Source: Brevibacterium marinum (GTDB lineage Bacteria > Actinomycetota > Actinomycetes > Actinomycetales > Brevibacteriaceae). Taken from it: a stretch of DNA of 64,000 bases. The notes beneath the pieces are model-generated. The model saw only the letters and a program-made list of their open reading frames with translations, searched no databases and was not told where the DNA came from. The stretch is taken from NCBI RefSeq assembly GCF_011927955.1, contig NZ_JAATJN010000001.1, positions 186,001 through 250,000 on the forward strand, given 5' to 3'. How positions within the stretch are numbered: the first letter of the stretch is position 1; every line of letters begins with the position of its first letter. The translations under genes were made by a program, and so were the position numbers. Positions 17,426 through 25,573 of this stretch are shown piece after piece.

Positions 17426-18526
17426 ATGCGACCTCATTCATCATTCGGCGGCCGACACGAACTCGGCCAGAACTTCCTGCATTCACGCTCAGCCCTGCAC
17501 ACGATCGCGAACTTGGCCCGCGCCACCACCGGCCCCATCCTGGAGATCGGTCCCGGCACCGGCGCGGTGACTGCCCAGCTGTACACGCTCGGCCGACCAC
17601 TCACGCTCGTGGAACTCGACGAGACGAGGATCTCTCACCTTGAACACTCATTCCCGCGCGCCCAGGTCAGACACGCAGACGTCCTGAACTCCCGGATCGA
17701 CCAGCCGGTGATCGTCGGCAGCCTGCCGTTCCACCTGACCACGCCCATACTGCGCAGACTTCTGCGTGCCAAGAAATGGCAGAGCGCCATTCTGCTTACC
17801 CAATGGGAAGTCGCACGCAAACGCGCCGGCGTCGGCGGATCGACCATGATGACCGCCCAATGGGCGCCCTGGTTCGACTTCCGACTCATCGAACGGGTCC
17901 CGGCGCACGCGTTCACACCGAAGCCCAGCGTCGACGGTGGAATCCTCACCATCGAGCGCTTGATGACCAGCCTCGTGCCGTTCCGGCACAGGTCCGACTA
18001 CCAGCAGTTCGTCCGCGCAGCCTTCACCGGACGCGGACGCGGAATGAAAGGAATCCTCACGAAGATGAACCTCACCGACAGTTCCACGCTGCAATCGACC
18101 ATGGACCGCAACGACGTCAGAGGAGACACCTTGCCGCGAGACCTCGATCCAGAACAGTGGGCCGGACTGTATTCGGCCCTGCACACGAGCAGCGCCCCGG
18201 CAGCTGCACCGAAGCAGACCAGCAGATCAGGAGAGAAGGGAAGCACCATGCGAGACGACAAGAGAACCGAGAAGCAGAGCATTCCGTCCGGAACCGGCGA
18301 GATTCCCACAATCGCCCAGACGCCGGTGATCACGGGCGAAGTTCCGATCATCGGCGCCGAGCAGGCGAACAAGAAGCTCGAGGCGCAGATCCCCGGCCTC
18401 GATGCCGATGTCAAGGCGAAGAGCCACGACAAGGGCCACTTACAGGCCGAACGCGGATACATGCCCCAGCACGGCAAGCCGTCACAGCCTCAACCGCGGT
18501 GGAATCTCCCGCGACGCCGCGGCTGA
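17426..18526 (+). CDS. Erm-type 23S rRNA (adenine-N6)-methyltransferase with C-terminal extension
   Basis: This 366-residue protein dimethylates or monomethylates A2058 of 23S rRNA to give macrolide-lincosamide-streptogramin B resistance. The N-terminus GGRHELGQNFLHSRS and motif I EIGPGTGAV (from Glu40) match the actinobacterial Erm(X)-like group, as do WEVARKRAGVGGSTMMTAQW and the RGRGM segment. Motif IV, normally N-[IL]-P-[FY], reads SLPF with Ser99 replacing Asn. The usual Erm body ends near residue 265. About 90 further residues are polar and proline-rich. An in-frame ATG at 18248 follows a strong AGGAGAGAAGGG site, so this tail might also be made as a separate 92-residue protein. ATG 17426 follows CCGGAG. 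Confidence 0.82.
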   Translation: MRPHSSFGGRHELGQNFLHSRSALHTIANLARATTGPILEIGPGTGAVTAQLYTLGRPLTLVELDETRISHLEHSFPRAQVRHADVLNSRIDQPVIVGSLPFHLTTPILRRLLRAKKWQSAILLTQWEVARKRAGVGGSTMMTAQWAPWFDFRLIERVPAHAFTPKPSVDGGILTIERLMTSLVPFRHRSDYQQFVRAAFTGRGRGMKGILTKMNLTDSSTLQSTMDRNDVRGDTLPRDLDPEQWAGLYSALHTSSAPAAAPKQTSRSGEKGSTMRDDKRTEKQSIPSGTGEIPTIAQTPVITGEVPIIGAEQANKKLEAQIPGLDADVKAKSHDKGHLQAERGYMPQHGKPSQPQPRWNLPRRRG

Positions 18527-18565
18527 CGGCAGCAGCCGGCCGAGCGACTTCCGTCGGCGGGGATT

Positions 18566-18610
18566 CACACCACACGTGGGCACGAGTCATTCGTGCCCAC
18601 GTGTGGTGTG
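18566..18610. terminator. Long perfect hairpin, probable terminator
   Basis: The arms 18566-18585 (CACACCACACGTGGGCACGA) and 18591-18610 are perfect reverse complements of 20 bp around a 5-base loop, GTCAT. It lies 39 bp after the erm stop. There is no U-run, as is common for actinobacterial terminators. Confidence 0.7.
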
Positions 18611-18628
18611 CGCGCGTCGCCGGGCCCT

Positions 18629-18660
18629 CGTGCCTGCGTGCCTGCGTGCCTGCGTGTCTG
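18629..18660. repeat. Tandem octamer repeat CGTGCCTG
   Basis: Three exact copies of CGTGCCTG (18629-18652) are followed by a one-base variant CGTGTCTG. It sits between the hairpin and the pit promoter and its function is unknown. Confidence 0.7.
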
Positions 18661-18827
18661 TCCGCGTGCCCACGTGTCCATCATCACAGCGCGAAACACG
18701 ACTCGTGAAAGTGGCCGCCGAGCCGGCGACAACCATCCTGCGCATACCATCTGACCTGGAACGTCACGTGAACTCCCGGGGATCTGCACTCAGTGTGCAT
18801 CTGCTGTTCGCGCGGTCCGATTCGTTG

Positions 18828-18857
18828 ATTCACCGTCCGTTCACCTTCTCCTTAACC
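18828..18857 (+). promoter_or_regulatory. PHO-box-like direct repeats (PhoP site candidate)
   Basis: ATTCACC at 18828-18834 and GTTCACC at 18839-18845 lie in exact 11-bp register, and TTAACC follows 12 bp after the second (18852-18857). This resembles the actinobacterial PHO box, built from 11-bp units around GTTCACC and bound by the phosphate-starvation regulator PhoP. It lies about 75-100 bp upstream of the Pit phosphate carrier, which strengthens the assignment. Confidence 0.65.
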
Positions 18858-18930
18858 TGGCGGACATCAAGCATGCGAATCATGGGAGACAGCTGGAAAC
18901 ACATCTCATGATCCTCGCTAGGAGAAGCGC

Positions 18931-20433
18931 ATGACCCAGGCTCTGGCCCCGGAGACCTTCACACCGACGCAGACCGTCGGCCGCAGCAATGATCGCCGCT
19001 GGCACCTGGCCTTCGGTGCGCTGCTCGCGATCACCCTCATCGCCTTCACTCTGTGGTCATTCGACTACGTCGGCTCCGGCGCCCCTCGCATGGTGCTGAT
19101 CACGACAGTCATCTTCGGCGCGTTCATGGCCTTCAACATCGGCGGCAACGATGTGGCCAACTCATTCGGCACCTCGGTGGGCGCAGGCACACTGACGATG
19201 AAGCAGGCTCTCCTCGTCGCAGCCGTGTTCGAAGTCAGCGGCGCTCTGCTCGCCGGCGGAGAGGTCACCGACACCATCAAGAGCGGAATCGTCGACCTCG
19301 GCGCCGTCTCCCTCGACCCGATGGAATTCGTCTACATCATGATGGCGGCCCTGCTCGGTGCCGCAGTGTGGCTGCTGCTCGCCACTCGCATGGGGTGGCC
19401 GGTCTCGACCACGCACTCGATCATCGGCGGCATCATCGGTGCTTCCCTGACCATCGGCTTCGTCACCGGCACCGGCGGATTCGCCATGGTGCAGTGGTCG
19501 GAGGTCGGCATGATCGCGATCTCCTGGGTCCTCTCCCCCGCACTCGGCGCCCTCGTCGCCTTCCTCATCTACGGCACGATCAAGAAGTACGTCCTCGGCG
19601 ACGCCCTCTCTCACACCCTGAAGCCGCATATGCTGGCCCCGACCAGCGGCGACGCGCATGCCGCTGAGCCGGCAACCGATTTCGGGACCGATGCCGCGAA
19701 ATCGAACGAGACGACGATCGGTTCGCACTCCACACTGCAGCGCTGGGTTCCGGTCATCGCCGCCGGTGCCGCGGTCATCATCACCGCGATGCTCCTGTTC
19801 AAGGGCCTGAAGAACATCGACGTGGCCATCGGCACCGTCGGCGGCATCCTCGTCATGGCGATGATCGGCCTCGCCGTGTGGATGGCGGTGTTCGTCTTCG
19901 CGAAGACCCTGCGCAAACAGACCGTGCCCCGGGCAACCTACATCCTCTTCTCCTGGATGCAGGTGTTCACCGCTTCGGCGTTCGCCTTCAGCCACGGCTC
20001 CAATGACATTGCGAACGCGATCGGGCCCTTCGCCGCCGTCCTCGACGTGCTCAGGACAGGGACAGTCGACGCCGAGGCGACCGTGCCGTTCGCGGCCATG
20101 CTCACCTGCGGAATCGCCCTCATCGCCGGCCTCTGGTTCATCGGCCGCAAGGTCATCGCCACGGTCGGGACCAAGCTCACAGAGATCCACCCGGCATCAG
20201 GCTTCGCCGCCGAACTCGCCGCCGCAGGCGTCGTCATGGCAGCCTCGATCAGCGGTCTGCCCGTCTCCTCGACCCACATCCTCATCGGTGCGATCATCGG
20301 CGTGGGTCTGGTCAACCGCTCGGCGAACTGGAAGCTCATGAAGCCGATCGCCATGGCCTGGGTCATCACACTGCCCGCCGCCGCGAGCATCGGCGCCATC
20401 GGCGTTCTCACCATCCGCACGTTCTTCGGCTGA
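18931..20433 (+). CDS. pit: Low-affinity inorganic phosphate transporter, PiT family
   Basis: The 500-residue PiT-family carrier has both inverted-repeat signatures: [19 protein letters not shown] in the first half and [13 protein letters not shown] in the second, plus two [18 protein letters not shown] blocks. About ten transmembrane helices and a central cytoplasmic loop (about residues 230-275) fit the family. It imports metal-phosphate with protons. It has a ribosome-binding site (AGGAGAAG), a PHO-box-like element upstream and a hairpin terminator directly after the stop, so it is probably a single-gene unit. Confidence 0.93.
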   Translation: MTQALAPETFTPTQTVGRSNDRRWHLAFGALLAITLIAFTLWSFDYVGSGAPRMVLITTVIFGAFMAFNIGGNDVANSFGTSVGAGTLTMKQALLVAAVFEVSGALLAGGEVTDTIKSGIVDLGAVSLDPMEFVYIMMAALLGAAVWLLLATRMGWPVSTTHSIIGGIIGASLTIGFVTGTGGFAMVQWSEVGMIAISWVLSPALGALVAFLIYGTIKKYVLGDALSHTLKPHMLAPTSGDAHAAEPATDFGTDAAKSNETTIGSHSTLQRWVPVIAAGAAVIITAMLLFKGLKNIDVAIGTVGGILVMAMIGLAVWMAVFVFAKTLRKQTVPRATYILFSWMQVFTASAFAFSHGSNDIANAIGPFAAVLDVLRTGTVDAEATVPFAAMLTCGIALIAGLWFIGRKVIATVGTKLTEIHPASGFAAELAAAGVVMAASISGLPVSSTHILIGAIIGVGLVNRSANWKLMKPIAMAWVITLPAAASIGAIGVLTIRTFFG

Positions 20434-20452
20434 GTCGCAACCGCTCATCACG

Positions 20453-20491
20453 GCGGCCCGGACCAACAGCAGACGCCCTGGTCCGGGCCGC
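20453..20491 (+). terminator. Hairpin terminator after pit
   Basis: GCGGCCCGGACCA (20453-20465) and TGGTCCGGGCCGC (20479-20491) are perfect 13-bp complements with a 13-base loop, starting 20 bp after the pit stop codon. Confidence 0.75.
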
Positions 20492-20905
20492 GACGCGCCC
20501 CCGAGAAGACGGTGCCGTCATGTCACTGGAAGCCGACGAAAACTGGCCAGGGTTCTCCGCGGAGGAGTCCCTCCAATGGGCCCGCGCTCTCCTCAGCCAC
20601 TCGCCCCAGGCACTGCCGCCCAGCTGCAAGGGGCTCGCGTTTGCAGACATCTCGAAACGGAATCGCCACGCCGGACCGGACTGGGTGCGAACCGCCGAAC
20701 AGGCTCGCGTCACCGACTTCACCCCGGTCCTCTGCAACTCACTCTTCAAGTCTTTGCGGACAATCGACCCCCGACCCCTTCTTCTGGCCCCCGAAGAACC
20801 GTCAGATCACGCAACGTGCCTGAGTTCCGTGGGTTCCCTTCGTGACCCAGGTGTGGCACGAGTGGCCGCAGGCTCAGGAGAAGTCCTGGGACCTCGGCGT
20901 CATGC
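20492..20905. other. Intergenic stretch with no convincing gene
   Basis: An ORF beginning ATG 20520 on the plus strand runs 191 codons into the MntR gene. It has no recognisable domain, overlaps the well-supported mntR by about 190 bp, and lacks a clear ribosome-binding site. It could be a small hypothetical or, more likely, chance. I see no RNA gene. Confidence 0.4.
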
Positions 20906-21568
20906 TCAGGTCGCTGTCAGATATACCGCCGAGGCGACCGTCCGATCGATCTCGATCGATCTGCCGTCGACCTCGACGGGCACTGCTGCGATCCCAGCGT
21001 CAGCAACCTCGACGTGCGCACCCGGGCGCACGCCCACCTCGGCGAGGTGGGCGAGGACCGTGGGGTCGGCGTCGGAGACCCGGATGACCTCGTAGGACCC
21101 GGGAGCCGCCTCGGCGAGGAGGAGCGAGGAATCATGGGACTGGATCTGCCCATCGGGGTCGGGGATCGGATCGCCGTGGGGGTCGGACCGGGGACGACCG
21201 AGAAACGCGTCGATGCGGTCGACGAGCCTGTCCGAGGCAGCATGCTCGAGGATCTCCGCCTCGTCGTGGACCTCGTCCCAGCCATACCCCAGGGACTCGA
21301 CGAGGAAGGTCTCGAGCAGTCGGTGCCGGCGCACCATCGACAGCGCGATCGCCTGTCCCTCGGCGGTGAGCACCGGTGGCCGATAGGGCACACGGACGAT
21401 GAGGCCGAGATCGTCGAGACGCTTGAGCACCTCGGTGGCATTGGCCTTCGTGGTGCCGAAGCGGTTCGCCAGCTCAGTGGCCGTCATCGGCGTCCCGCCC
21501 CATTCCTGGGCCGACCAGATCGCCTTGAGGTAGTCCTGGCTGACCTCGGACACTTCGCCTGCACGCAT
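20906..21568 (-). CDS. mntR: Manganese-type DtxR/MntR metalloregulator
   Basis: This 220-residue protein has a DtxR-type winged helix-turn-helix (about 25-60), a dimerisation and metal domain with HRLLETFLVESLGYGWDEVHDEAEILEH, and a C-terminal FeoA/SH3-like domain. Asp12 replaces the Met10 of DtxR, and the site E105-x-x-E108-H109 has Glu where DtxR has Cys102. Both changes are those of Mn(II)-responsive MntR rather than Fe(II)-responsive IdeR. The shorter start ATG 21568 lies 7 bp behind a TACGCT -10-like box (leaderless). The longer frame adds 31 residues without homology. MntR usually represses Mn import; mntH lies at 27-28.6 kb. Confidence 0.82.
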   Translation of the reverse strand: MRAGEVSEVSQDYLKAIWSAQEWGGTPMTATELANRFGTTKANATEVLKRLDDLGLIVRVPYRPPVLTAEGQAIALSMVRRHRLLETFLVESLGYGWDEVHDEAEILEHAASDRLVDRIDAFLGRPRSDPHGDPIPDPDGQIQSHDSSLLLAEAAPGSYEVIRVSDADPTVLAHLAEVGVRPGAHVEVADAGIAAVPVEVDGRSIEIDRTVASAVYLTAT

Positions 21569-21677
21569 GCGCTCAGCGTAGCCGATGGGATCGGATTCGG
21601 TCCTCGTCCGTGGTCGCAGATGACAGTGGCCCTGTCTCCTCGGGCTCCTTGAGCTGGTCACCGGACGAAACAGGACG

Positions 21678-21710
21678 AACCTGAACCTGGCCGTCGGGTA
21701 GGTTCAGGTT
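21678..21710. promoter_or_regulatory. DtxR-type operator candidate with duplicated half-sites
   Basis: AACCTGAACCT (21678-21688) and AGGTTCAGGTT (21700-21710) are perfect 11-bp inverted repeats with an 11-bp spacer. Each arm is itself a tandem of AGGTT. DtxR-family operators contain AGGTTAG-type half-sites, and this lies between mntR and the divergent membrane-protein gene. A two-dimer MntR site is plausible. Confidence 0.6.
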
Positions 21711-21792
21711 GGGCATCGGACGAGCCGAGCGCGACACAGATCTGGCACAAGCGTGCGCCGTTCAGGGTGCGGCGAAGTGGAACAATCACAGC

Positions 21793-22908
21793 ATGAAGTT
21801 CAGAACTCACAGATTCAGCACGACCCTGGTCTACGCAGTCACGCTCACTGTCTTCATGCTGGTCATCTTCGCACTCGTGAACGCCGGGATCGATCCCCGG
21901 GTCGGCCGCGGAGATTTCGATCCCAAGAACGCTGCAATGGTCTGCTTCGGCATGCTCGGCCTCTACCACTCGGTTGCGATCATCTTCTTCGACGACGATG
22001 ACTCGCCGACGACACGCGAAGCGGCCGCAGACGCACATATCCCCCGGGCGCCCGACTCCTACACCGGCTTCATCCGTCAGGCCTGGTACAAGGTGCTGTC
22101 CGTGGGACCGATCTTCGCGGTCTTCTGCATGGCATCGGTGTTCATCTGGCATTCGTTCGCCGAGTTCCCGGGAACTCTGGGAACGGTGTGGGGCGATTAC
22201 ACCGCGTCGCCGCTGCCCGCCCTCGCCCTGTTCCTCCTGTGCTGGGCCGCCGCCAGCATCGGGTTCACCCTCGCAGCCGTCGCCGAGGCGTTCAACCGCG
22301 ATCGCCGCGGACTCTTCATCACCGCCATGATCGTCATGTTCATCGTCGGCCTCGGCATCACCGCATGGTTCTTCTTCCTCCCGGATCAGCGGACCGGCAC
22401 AGCACTGACCATCGCCGCACTCGCTCTGCCCCTGAGCCTGCTCACCCTCATCGGTGCTCGCGCCTGGGCCATCGCCCGGGTCAGTCGCTACGACGCGGCC
22501 CATCCCAGGCAGAGTGCTCGACAGCGGCGTCGTCAGGCGCGGTTCGGTCCTCGAGCGCAGCGACAGGCCTGCCCTGGTTCGCCACCGCACGACATGCTCC
22601 GCCGAGGCGAGGAGCTGCTCATGCACTTCAAGAGCGAACGCACTGCCGAACCGCAGATGCTCATTGCCACGAATCAGAGGTTCGTCCGCGCCTCCATCCT
22701 CGGATCAGATCGGACCTTCGTTCTCGAACAGGCCAGCCCCGGACAGCTGACGGGAGCCGATTCGCAGCGCATGGGCCCCGACCTGCTGACGACTGCGCAC
22801 TTCCGTGACAGTCAGGACATGCGTGTGGTCGGCGGTGACCCCGAGCAGTCCCGGGCCTTCGCCGAGGCGGTCAGTCGCCTCGCACGCACCGGCAGGATCC
22901 GCCCCTGA
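21793..22908 (+). CDS. Hypothetical multi-pass membrane protein
   Basis: The protein has 371 residues from ATG 21793. There are about six transmembrane helices in the first 240 residues and a basic linker (RQSARQRRRQARFGPRAQRQ). A soluble C-terminal domain of about 110 residues contains HDMLRRGEELLMHF, reminiscent of a PH-like/short C-terminal domain that reads 'rGEel'. I do not recognise the family. The frame is open upstream to GTG/ATG 21709, which would cover the palindrome, so the shorter start is chosen. It is divergent from mntR; a role in metal homeostasis is only a guess. Confidence 0.6.
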   Translation: MKFRTHRFSTTLVYAVTLTVFMLVIFALVNAGIDPRVGRGDFDPKNAAMVCFGMLGLYHSVAIIFFDDDDSPTTREAAADAHIPRAPDSYTGFIRQAWYKVLSVGPIFAVFCMASVFIWHSFAEFPGTLGTVWGDYTASPLPALALFLLCWAAASIGFTLAAVAEAFNRDRRGLFITAMIVMFIVGLGITAWFFFLPDQRTGTALTIAALALPLSLLTLIGARAWAIARVSRYDAAHPRQSARQRRRQARFGPRAQRQACPGSPPHDMLRRGEELLMHFKSERTAEPQMLIATNQRFVRASILGSDRTFVLEQASPGQLTGADSQRMGPDLLTTAHFRDSQDMRVVGGDPEQSRAFAEAVSRLARTGRIRP

Positions 22909-23072
22909 GAGCGGGGCCGACATGACCCCTTCGCAAGCGGGCCCGCGGACTACCGAAAGGTAACGACCGGACCCTGAGAGCAGGGGGCAGAGTCTCTGGC
23001 AGAACACCGAGAGTCTAAGATGGATCGGTGCCCGATTTGGGCAAGTCCAGATTTTCCGACCGGAGGTAATGC

Positions 23073-25346
23073 GTGCAAGAGCCCAACGACGAGAAGATGA
23101 AACGGCCCATCGTCGAGCGTGAGCGCTTCGGCGGAACCGACAGACCGAGCCGAGACGTCGACCCCGAGAAGCTCCCTCCGATCTCCAGCACGGAAATGAG
23201 CCGAGCTCCCGCCGAGCTCTCGGACGAACGGGGATCCCGGGTCAACTGGAAGGTCTTCCTCATCTCCTCGGCGGTGATCCTCGCCTTCTCCATCTGGGCG
23301 ATGCTCATGCCGGGCACCGCCCAGACGACGATGAAGACCGCAGTCGATTGGATCGCGACCAACCTCGGCTGGTACTACGTCCTCACGATCACCGTCGTCA
23401 TCTTCTTCGTCCTCTGGGTCGCTCTGTCCAAGGAAGGCTCGGTCCGCCTGGGGCCGGATCACTCGAGGCCACAGTACAACCTCTTCACCTGGGTTGCGAT
23501 GCTCTTCGCCGCGGGCGTGGGCATCGACATGCTCTTCTACTCCGTGACGGGACCGATCACCCAGTTCCTCCAACCGGTCGACGTCGATCCGGAGTCCGCG
23601 GCCGCCGCTCAGGACGCCGTCGTGTGGACCATGTTCCACTACGGAATCGCCGGCTGGTCGATGTACTCGCTGCTCGGCATGGCCATGGGCTACTTCGCCT
23701 ATCGCTGGGGCATGCCGCTGTCGATCCGTGCAGTCCTCTACCCGCTGCTGGGCAAGCGGGTCCGCGGCGCCACCGGTGACGTCATCGACATCTTCGCCCT
23801 CGTCGGCACAGTCTTCGGCGTGGCCACCTCGATGGGCATCGGCGTCGTCCTGCTCAATGTCGGCTTCTCCACCCTCTTCGGGCTGCCTCAGGGCCTCGCC
23901 CTCCAGATCGGCCTCGTCCTCGTCGCCGTGGTGATGACGGTCGCCGCATGCACCTCGGGCGTGGACAAGGGAATCCGCCTGGTCTCCGAGCTCAACCTCT
24001 GGTGCTGTGCCGCGATGATGCTCTACATCCTCGTCACCGGCCAGACCGCATTCCTGCTCAATGCCTTGGTCGAGAACATCGGCCGGTTCGTCTTCTCACT
24101 CCCCGAACGCACCCTGACCACCTTCGCCTATGTCAGCGACGGCTCCGAGTGGATGGGCGCCTGGACACTGTTCTTCTGGGCATTCTGGCTGGCCTGGGGG
24201 CCCTTCGTCGGTCTGTTCCTCGCCCGCATCTCCCGCGGCCGCACTCTGCGTGAGTTCGTCATCGCCGCGATCACCGCACCGGTACTCTGCGACTTCATCA
24301 TCGTCTCGATCTTCGGAAACTCCGCCCTGTCGGAGGTCTTCGACGGCAACTCCGAATTCGCACAGCTGGCGATCGACTCACCGGAGCAGGGGTGGTACCA
24401 CCTCCTCGAGATGTTCCCGGGGGCGACGCTCCTCATCGGGATCGCGACCCTTTCGGGACTGCTGTTCTATCTCACGAGCGCGAACTCGGGCGCCATGGTG
24501 ATGTCGAACTTCAGCTCCACCATTCCGAACCCCGCCGAGGACGGAGCCAAATGGCTGCGCATCTTCTGGGCCCTCGTGACTGCGGTGCTGACCATCGCCA
24601 TGCTCGTCGCCGGCGGTGTGACGACGATGGAGTACGCGACGCTGATCTTCGCTCTGCCGGTGACGGTCATCGCCTACCTCGTCATGGCCTCCTTCTCCAA
24701 GGTCCTGCGCATGGAGAGAGCAGAGCGGGAAGGCCGGATCCGCAAGCGTCGGTCCACGGCCGCCCACGGTGGCAGGACTCCGGAGAAGACCTGGCGTCAG
24801 CGGCTGGCGACCCTGCGGTCCTACCCGTCGGAGAAGGCGGTCAACCGCTTCGTCAACGAGGTGGTCGAACCCGCACTCGAGGCTGTGGCCGCCGAATTCC
24901 GCGAACTCGACTACACCGTCAATCTGACCCAGGATCCGAACACGGAGTCGGGGATCACGGAGTCCACACTGATCGTCGACATGGGCGAGCAGCGCGACTT
25001 CCAGTATCAGATCGCCGCTGTCGAACACAATGTGCCTTCGTTCGGCGGGCGCAACGTCGCTCGTGGTGACGACGTGTACTACCGGATCGAAGTGTTCACC
25101 CAGACCGGTTCCGAGGGGTATGACCTCATGGGTCTGAGCAGCCAGCAGATCATCGACGACGTCCTCGACCGCTACGAGAACCATCTGTCGTTCCTCGCCT
25201 ACTCACACGAGCACTCGTACCAGTCGGTCGTGACTCCTCCGACGCCGCCGGCAACGGACTCGATCCCGGCCGTGCCCACCTCGGCGGATGAGGTCGAGGA
25301 GATCGACGAGGAGATCGATCAGGAACCGGCATACGATCCCTCCTGA
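23073..25346 (+). CDS. BCCT-family betaine/carnitine/choline transporter with long C-terminal domain
   Basis: This 757-residue BCCT carrier starts at GTG 23073 after GGAGGT. It has twelve transmembrane segments, the glycine stretch FAAGVGIDMLFYSVTGP, and the Trp-rich signature FWLAWGPFVGLFLARISRG. A roughly 65-residue charged N-terminal tail and a 200-residue soluble C-terminal domain (from about 545) resemble the BetT group, in which the tails regulate activity. The family imports quaternary ammonium compounds such as choline or glycine betaine with Na+ or H+. This fits the methylated-amine catabolism at 1-11 kb, although the genes are not adjacent. Confidence 0.88.
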   Translation: MQEPNDEKMKRPIVERERFGGTDRPSRDVDPEKLPPISSTEMSRAPAELSDERGSRVNWKVFLISSAVILAFSIWAMLMPGTAQTTMKTAVDWIATNLGWYYVLTITVVIFFVLWVALSKEGSVRLGPDHSRPQYNLFTWVAMLFAAGVGIDMLFYSVTGPITQFLQPVDVDPESAAAAQDAVVWTMFHYGIAGWSMYSLLGMAMGYFAYRWGMPLSIRAVLYPLLGKRVRGATGDVIDIFALVGTVFGVATSMGIGVVLLNVGFSTLFGLPQGLALQIGLVLVAVVMTVAACTSGVDKGIRLVSELNLWCCAAMMLYILVTGQTAFLLNALVENIGRFVFSLPERTLTTFAYVSDGSEWMGAWTLFFWAFWLAWGPFVGLFLARISRGRTLREFVIAAITAPVLCDFIIVSIFGNSALSEVFDGNSEFAQLAIDSPEQGWYHLLEMFPGATLLIGIATLSGLLFYLTSANSGAMVMSNFSSTIPNPAEDGAKWLRIFWALVTAVLTIAMLVAGGVTTMEYATLIFALPVTVIAYLVMASFSKVLRMERAEREGRIRKRRSTAAHGGRTPEKTWRQRLATLRSYPSEKAVNRFVNEVVEPALEAVAAEFRELDYTVNLTQDPNTESGITESTLIVDMGEQRDFQYQIAAVEHNVPSFGGRNVARGDDVYYRIEVFTQTGSEGYDLMGLSSQQIIDDVLDRYENHLSFLAYSHEHSYQSVVTPPTPPATDSIPAVPTSADEVEEIDEEIDQEPAYDPS

Positions 25347-25355
25347 CGGTCCGCA

Positions 25356-25405
25356 CAGTGCCCGAGCAGTGCGCAGTGCCTGAGCGGTCAGCCCAGTGCC
25401 CGAGC
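25356..25405. repeat. Triple direct repeat CAGTGCC[C/T]GAGC
   Basis: Three copies begin at 25356, 25374 and 25394, in the short gap after the BCCT gene. The spacing is 18 and 20 bp. Function is unknown; they may be remnants of local slippage. Confidence 0.6.
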
Positions 25406-25443
25406 ACTGAGCCCGGCGGTCGGTGAACCCGACCACACGTGAA

Positions 25444-25477
25444 CCGAGGCTGTCCCCGACACCGGGGGCAGCCTCGG
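25444..25477 (+). terminator. Hairpin terminator after the BCCT gene
   Basis: CCGAGGCTGTCCCCG (25444-25458) pairs with CGGGGGCAGCCTCGG (25463-25477) over 15 bp with one U-G pair and a 4-base loop ACAC. It lies about 100 bp after the BCCT stop. Confidence 0.7.
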
Positions 25478-25573
25478 CGCATTCACGGCACCGGTCGAGG
25501 CCGGTCGGGGTCTTGCACAACTCGAGCGACCGGACCATAGTCGAGGCAGGGACGTCGAGAAGCATACGGACGC

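Noticed and set aside
20520..21095. 191-codon plus-strand ORF after pit
   Set aside because: No domain, overlaps mntR by nearly 200 bp, unlike known proteins, and no clear ribosome-binding site.
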